The notes below the pieces were generated by a model, which saw only the letters and a list, made by a program, of their open reading frames with translations, did no database searches and had not been told where the DNA came from. Both the position numbers and the translations under genes were made by a program. From Rhizosaccharibacter radicis (GTDB lineage Bacteria > Pseudomonadota > Alphaproteobacteria > Acetobacterales > Acetobacteraceae), in contig JAMZEJ010000005.1 of assembly GCA_024508355.1 (NCBI GenBank), positions 186,001-250,000 on the forward strand: 64,000 nt of DNA, written 5' to 3'. Positions 60,335 to 64,000 of this stretch are shown here, piece by piece. Within the stretch, counting starts at the first letter, position 1, and each line of letters opens with the position of its first letter.

Positions 60335-61063
60335 TCACTGGCCGCCGGGAGGTCCCATCGGGCGCATCGCGTTCGGCGTGCCGCCGCCCAGGGTCGGCTG
60401 ACCCCCGCTGCCCTGCCCCAGACCCCGGCCCATCGCCGGATGGGCGACGCGCTGGAAGCCGGCGGGCGGCTGGAATATCGAGGCGGGCACCGGACCATAG
60501 GTGACCTTGCTCGCCTGGAGCATTCCCTTCGCACCCTCGGCATCCACGCCCTGCTCGAACAGCACCACCCCGTCGGCCGTGACGCAGGCGGTGGCGCTGC
60601 CCTTGTCCGTGGCGATGGCCCAGTCGGTGCAGGGCAGCCCCGCCACCGTGCGGTTCTGCTGCCGGGTGAAGCGCATGGTCGAATCGAGAAGGAACGGGTT
60701 GCGCACCTCCTGTCCTTCCGGAACCTGCATGAACACGCGCGGCGCGTTCATCACAATCGTCATCAGGTGCTTGTCGCGGTCCAGGATCATCGCGCCCTGC
60801 GGATTGCCGTCCGGACCCGGAGGCCCATCCATGCGCATCAGGCCGCCGTTCCCCGCGAAATAGACGTGCATCGGCTGCGCCTGCGGCGCACCGTCCGGCC
60901 TGACCTCGTAGAGCACCGACACGTCCCGGGTGGGCATCAGGGGCGGCGCGTCGGCGAGCGCCGGTCGCGCCGGCACCCCCACGCCCAGCAGCATCGACCC
61001 CAGCAGGAGCCCCACCGGCATCGCCACCGGCATCGCCACCGGCTTCACGAAAGAGAACCGCAT
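60335..61063 (-). CDS. Secreted protein of unknown function, paralogue B
   Basis: A 242-residue protein with a signal peptide (about 1-38, cut after ALA). It shares with paralogue A the landmarks RDVSVLYEVRPDG, VAGLPCTDWAIATDKGS, CVTADGVVLFE and YGPVPASIFQPPAGF, in the same order. Cys145 and Cys160 match the cysteine pair of A. The C-terminal 35 residues are Gly/Pro/Met-rich. ATG 61063 has GGAG six bases upstream. The signal peptide contains a short repeat, VAMPVAMPVG, from a 12-bp tandem repeat in the DNA (61013-61043). Confidence 0.68.
   Translation of the reverse strand: MRFSFVKPVAMPVAMPVGLLLGSMLLGVGVPARPALADAPPLMPTRDVSVLYEVRPDGAPQAQPMHVYFAGNGGLMRMDGPPGPDGNPQGAMILDRDKHLMTIVMNAPRVFMQVPEGQEVRNPFLLDSTMRFTRQQNRTVAGLPCTDWAIATDKGSATACVTADGVVLFEQGVDAEGAKGMLQASKVTYGPVPASIFQPPAGFQRVAHPAMGRGLGQGSGGQPTLGGGTPNAMRPMGPPGGQ
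61013..61043. repeat. 12-bp tandem repeat within a signal-peptide coding region
   Basis: The unit CACCGGCATCGC occurs twice in full and once in part (7 bases). It encodes the VAMPVAMP repeat of paralogue B. As the unit is a multiple of three, copy-number change would alter signal length without a frameshift. Confidence 0.7.
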
Positions 61064-61210
61064 CTGCCGCTCCGTCGCCATCGGAACCGCCGGATCGGCG
61101 TTCCCCGGCCGAGGTGCCGCCCCCCGCGCTCCGGTGTCAACCGGAACGGCACCGCCTGAGCCGCCCGAACAGGCCATCCGCCCGGGCAACCTGGGCGGGA
61201 GCCTCCGGCC

Positions 61211-61879
61211 TCAGCCGCCCAGCGCCTCGATCTCCCGGCGCAACCGGCCGTGGTCCGGCGACGCCGGCAGGGTCGCCGGCATGTCCACCGCCCGCGCCAG
61301 CCGCCGCTTGTACTCGGCGCGCGGGATCTCCACCGCGCCGAACTGCAGCAGGTGCGGGTTCACGAACTGGGTGTCCAGCAGGGTGAAGCCGCCGATCCTC
61401 AGCCTCGCCACCAGATGCACCAGCGCCACCTTCGAGGCATCGCGGGCGATGCTGAACATGCTCTCGCCGAAGAACGCGGCGCCGATCGCGACGCCGTACA
61501 ACCCGCCGACGAGCACGCCCGCGGTCCGGCATTCCACGCTGTGCGCGGCGCCCATCCGGTGCAGCCCCACGAACAAGCGCCGGATCTCGGCGTTGATCCA
61601 GGTCTCGTCACGCTTGCCCGGCGCGCCGGCCGCGGCACACCCGTCGATCACGGCCGGGAAGTCCCCATCCACCGCGATCTCGAACGGATCCGACAACACC
61701 GTCCGCCGCAGGCGCCGCGACAGGTGGAAGCCATCGAGCGGCAGGATCCCCCGTTGTTCCGGATCCAGCCAATAAAGGTGAGGGTCGTCCCGGCGCTCCG
61801 CCATGGGAAACAATCCGGCCCGGTAGGCCCGCAGCATCAATTCCGGCGTGAGGGTCGGGTTGGATGGCATCGGCCCCAT
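61211..61879 (-). CDS. aat: Leucyl/phenylalanyl-tRNA--protein transferase
   Basis: A 222-residue N-end-rule enzyme that adds Leu or Phe from tRNA to proteins with N-terminal Lys or Arg, marking them for ClpAP. Family blocks: [74 protein letters not shown] and [20 protein letters not shown]. Start at ATG 61879 ([10 protein letters not shown]); ATG 61870 is also possible. It is divergent from the hydroxyacid dehydrogenase gene across a 484-bp gap. Confidence 0.94.
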   Translation of the reverse strand: MGPMPSNPTLTPELMLRAYRAGLFPMAERRDDPHLYWLDPEQRGILPLDGFHLSRRLRRTVLSDPFEIAVDGDFPAVIDGCAAAGAPGKRDETWINAEIRRLFVGLHRMGAAHSVECRTAGVLVGGLYGVAIGAAFFGESMFSIARDASKVALVHLVARLRIGGFTLLDTQFVNPHLLQFGAVEIPRAEYKRRLARAVDMPATLPASPDHGRLRREIEALGG

Positions 61880-62363
61880 GATGCGCAAGCCCCGCACCCA
61901 CGACCAGGGGCCGGAGGCGACACACACCTTTCAAGCCACGCCCGCGCGACCCCCATCCGCGAGGGGCGGCCGCCTGCTACGCGTTGCATCGAGGCGGATG
62001 TCCGGCATAACCCCGGTCCTGTGCCGCGCCCGGCCATTGAACGGTCGACGCCATCGCCGAAGCCTCCGCAGGATGCGCCGCCGGGCACGTCTGCGTGACC
62101 CGTCCGCTCCTCGTTCCGCCAGATCCGGACAAGCGTCGCCCGCGCCGGTGTTCGGGCAGGCGCGGGCAAGCGATCGCGCCGCGGATGGCGCGACGGTGTC
62201 ACGGGGATGGCCGCGGCATGCCGGACCTTTCGCGTGCCGTGCGAAGATGCATCATCCCCGCCCTGATCACCCCACCCGGCGTCCGGGATCCCGGACGCCG
62301 ACGATTCCGCCGACCGGAAAACGCCGCCACCGCGACCCGACAACAACGAGTTCGATCCCCGCC
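61880..62363. promoter_or_regulatory. Divergent gap between aat and hydroxyacid dehydrogenase gene
   Basis: 484 bases without a convincing gene; short frames translate to Arg/Gly/Ser-rich sequence. The one clear element is a 24-bp perfect palindrome at 62277-62300. A weak plus-strand TTGCAT/CATAAC pair spaced by 16 lies near 61984-62011 but is far from the start. Confidence 0.4.
62277..62300. promoter_or_regulatory. 24-bp perfect palindrome upstream of dehydrogenase gene
   Basis: The half-site CGGCGTCCGGGA (62277-62288) is followed directly by its exact reverse complement (62289-62300) with no loop. It lies 63 bases upstream of the ATG at 62364, a position suitable for an operator or an mRNA hairpin. 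Confidence 0.6.
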
Positions 62364-63353
62364 ATGCTTTCCACACCTGCTTCCCGTCCCAGGCTGCTGA
62401 TGAGTCAGGCGATGACCGCTCCCGTGATGGAGCGTGCCGAGCGGGATTACGAGCTCGACCCGCCGCCGGTCCGGCTGTTGTCGGGCGAAGCGCTGCTGGA
62501 CCGCTGCCGGCAGTTCCGGCCCGAGATGCTGATGGTCACCAGCGGCACCACGGTGGGCACCGCGGTGGTAGAAGGATTGCCCTCCACCGTCCGGCTGCTG
62601 GCCACCGTCAGCGTCGGCTTCGACCATATCGATCGGGATGCTCTCGCCCGGCGCGGCATCCCGCTGTGCAACACGCCCGACGTGCTCACCGAATGCAACG
62701 CCGACCTCACGATGCTGCTGATCCTGGGCGCGTGCCGGCGCGCCGCCGAGCATACCGCCCTGCTGCGCGACCGATGGCACGAGCCGATGGCCATGACGGA
62801 GCTGCTGGGTATCCGGGCCAGCGGACGAACCCTCGGCATCGTCGGCATGGGACGCATCGGCCGCGCGGTGGCCCGGCGCGCGCGAGGCTTCGGCATGAGG
62901 GTGCTGTATTGCAACCGCCGGCGCCTGCCGCCCGGACTGGAAGAAGGCGCGGAATTCGTGGCGGATCTGCGCGACCTGCTGCCCCGCGCCCAGATCCTGA
63001 GCCTGCATGCCCCCGGCGGTCCGGCCACCCGCGACCTGATCGGCCGCGACGAGCTGGCGCTGCTGCCGCGCGGGGCCGTGCTGGTGAATGCCGCCCGCGG
63101 CTCCCTGCTGGACGAGGACGCGCTCTTCGACGCGCTCGATCGCGGACATCTCTTCGCGGCCGGCCTGGACGTGTTCCGGAACGAGCCGGCGATCGACGGG
63201 CGGTTCCGGACGCATCCGCGCGTCTTCGCGACACCCCATGTGGGCAGCGCCACGAGCGAGACGCGCACGGCGATGGGCATGAAGGCCCTGGACAACATCG
63301 AGCTGTTTCGACGCGGCGAGCCGCCGCCGGATCTGGTGCCGCCGCCCGCCTGA
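62364..63353 (+). CDS. D-2-hydroxyacid dehydrogenase (GhrB/glyoxylate-reductase-like)
   Basis: A 329-residue NAD(P)H-dependent enzyme reducing 2-oxoacids such as glyoxylate, hydroxypyruvate or 2-ketogluconate. The Rossmann motif GIVGMGRIG lies at 158-166 and is followed by CNRRR (183-187), whose arginines suggest NADPH preference. The catalytic triad is Arg245 (NAARGS), Glu274 (RNEPAI) and His292 (TPHVGSA). Substrate specificity cannot be decided from sequence. Start ATG 62364 has no strong ribosome-binding site; an ATG twelve codons later is an alternative. Confidence 0.9.
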   Translation: MLSTPASRPRLLMSQAMTAPVMERAERDYELDPPPVRLLSGEALLDRCRQFRPEMLMVTSGTTVGTAVVEGLPSTVRLLATVSVGFDHIDRDALARRGIPLCNTPDVLTECNADLTMLLILGACRRAAEHTALLRDRWHEPMAMTELLGIRASGRTLGIVGMGRIGRAVARRARGFGMRVLYCNRRRLPPGLEEGAEFVADLRDLLPRAQILSLHAPGGPATRDLIGRDELALLPRGAVLVNAARGSLLDEDALFDALDRGHLFAAGLDVFRNEPAIDGRFRTHPRVFATPHVGSATSETRTAMGMKALDNIELFRRGEPPPDLVPPPA

Positions 63354-63433
63354 TCCGGAAGGCCGTTCCCGAACCTGCTTGACGCGGCGGCGCCGATCCG
63401 GTCCCGTCCGGACCGAACCGCAGGACCCGTCAC

Positions 63434-63589
63434 ATGCCCATCGCCGCCGTGTTCTGCTTGTTCGCGCTGATCTTCGGCCTTGGCGGCTACCTGTTGCCCC
63501 ATATCATCGGCGGCCTCGGCTACGACATGGTGCTCATCTACCTGCTGCTGGCCCTCAGCTCGGCGCTCGTCGTCATCATCAGGCGCTAG
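63434..63589 (+). CDS. 51-residue membrane peptide
   Basis: The frame MPIAAVFCLFALIFGLGGYL continues through YDMVLIYLLLALSSALVVII and ends RR. It would form two short membrane helices (about 3-20 and 32-48) with a positively charged C-terminus. It starts 80 bp after the dehydrogenase stop, and its 3' end overlaps the convergent EcsC gene by 11 bp. The hydrophobic pattern and clean start and stop support a real gene; the function is unknown. Confidence 0.55.
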   Translation: MPIAAVFCLFALIFGLGGYLLPHIIGGLGYDMVLIYLLLALSSALVVIIRR

Positions 63590-64000
63590 CCGTCGCCAGC
63601 CCGCCCCGGATGGATTCGGCGGCCCGGCGCACCCCCGCGCCGTGCTGGCGTTCCAGCCTGCGGATGGTGAAGTGCGCCCTCGCCAGCGCCCGGTAGTGCG
63701 CCAGGAACGCCGCGTTCAGCGAGGCACCGCACAACGCGCCGGCGACCGGCATCATCTGCAGCGCCACCTTGCGCGACAGGGCCAGCCCGTAATGGGACGC
63801 GACTTCCGACACCAGCATCACCACCGGCCGTCCCCGGAGCACCGCCCGGGCGGAGAAATAGCCAAGCTCGCTCTGTTCTTCTTCGCGGCCGGGATCGTGC
63901 AGGGCGAACACTTCCAGGCAGGCCGCCCGCGTGTCCGGATCGGAAAGATCCTCGCCTTCCTCCCGGGCGATGCGGGCGATCTCGCGCATGATCGTCAGGG
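63579..64000 (-). CDS. EcsC family protein (5' end beyond window)
   Basis: The visible 140 codons are the C-terminal part of an EcsC-type protein. LTIMREIARIAREEGEDLSD, TRAACLEVFALHDP, ELGYFSARAVLRGRPVVMLV and LMMPVAGALCGASLNAAF-like segments match the family as I remember it. The frame stays open to the right edge, so the ATG at 63989 is internal. EcsC-like proteins are of unknown biochemical role. It ends 11 bp inside the 51-residue membrane peptide gene. Confidence 0.8.
   Translation of the reverse strand, partial: LTIMREIARIAREEGEDLSDPDTRAACLEVFALHDPGREEEQSELGYFSARAVLRGRPVVMLVSEVASHYGLALSRKVALQMMPVAGALCGASLNAAFLAHYRALARAHFTIRRLERQHGAGVRRAAESIRGGLATASA

Noticed and set aside
61930..62376. 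Minus-strand frame opposite the start of the hydroxyacid dehydrogenase
   Set aside because: Ser/Arg/Gly-rich and overlaps both flanking control regions; no family resemblance.

Overview
The window is a high-GC chromosomal segment from an alphaproteobacterium, most likely of the Acetobacteraceae/Rhodospirillales side. The evidence is the single huge str/S10/spc/alpha ribosomal cluster, an RpoA N-terminus ([10 protein letters not shown]) of alphaproteobacterial type, the GC content and the frequent TTG/GTG starts. I saw no tRNA or rRNA genes, insertion sequences, prophage genes or CRISPR arrays. The family placement is inference from gene order and sequence style.

Layout. (1) 1-1407: end of a possible plus-strand gene, a terminator hairpin and a polyol-permease-type MFS transporter. 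(2) 1615-18086, all minus strand: rpsL-rpsG-tuf-rpsJ-rplC-D-W-B-rpsS-rplV-rpsC-rplP-rpmC-rpsQ-rplN-X-E-rpsN-H-rplF-R-rpsE-rpmD-rplO-secY-adk-rpsM-K-rpoA-rplQ, closed by an intrinsic terminator. fusA is missing from its usual place between rpsG and tuf. (3) 18440-20191: a plus-strand GT-C-like membrane protein gene inserted between rpoC and rpsL. (4) 20308-31606, minus: rplK-rplA-rplJ-rplL-rpoB-rpoC, without the usual secE-nusG upstream of rplK. (5) 31810-37918: an RND efflux operon in the order permease-adaptor-outer membrane factor, with 4-bp overlaps. (6) rmuC, a secreted hydrolase and a small lipoprotein. (7) 41652-48665: a second, AcrAB-OprM-like RND operon with a divergent TetR regulator and an operator-like palindrome at its promoter. 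(8) 48687-58154: glgX, a YhdP/AsmA-like protein, glnE and a BCP-type peroxiredoxin. (9) 58253-64000: a Gly/Tyr/His-rich secreted protein, two paralogous secreted proteins, aat, a D-2-hydroxyacid dehydrogenase, a 51-residue membrane peptide and a truncated EcsC gene.

Functionally, the first half is the translation/transcription core: ribosomal proteins, EF-Tu, RNA polymerase alpha, beta and beta', the SecY channel and adenylate kinase. It is punctuated by intercistronic hairpins and at least two plausible internal promoters. The second half is mostly envelope-related (two tripartite pumps, lipid/AsmA-like transport, lipoproteins, secreted proteins), plus nitrogen regulation (GlnE), glycogen debranching, oxidative defence and N-end-rule tagging (Aat). 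No obviously new multi-gene defence or mobile system is visible. The most unusual items are the broken synteny of the core cluster, the permease-first RND operon whose permease lacks the usual TM10 lysine, the palindromic regulatory sites, and the paralogous secreted pair.
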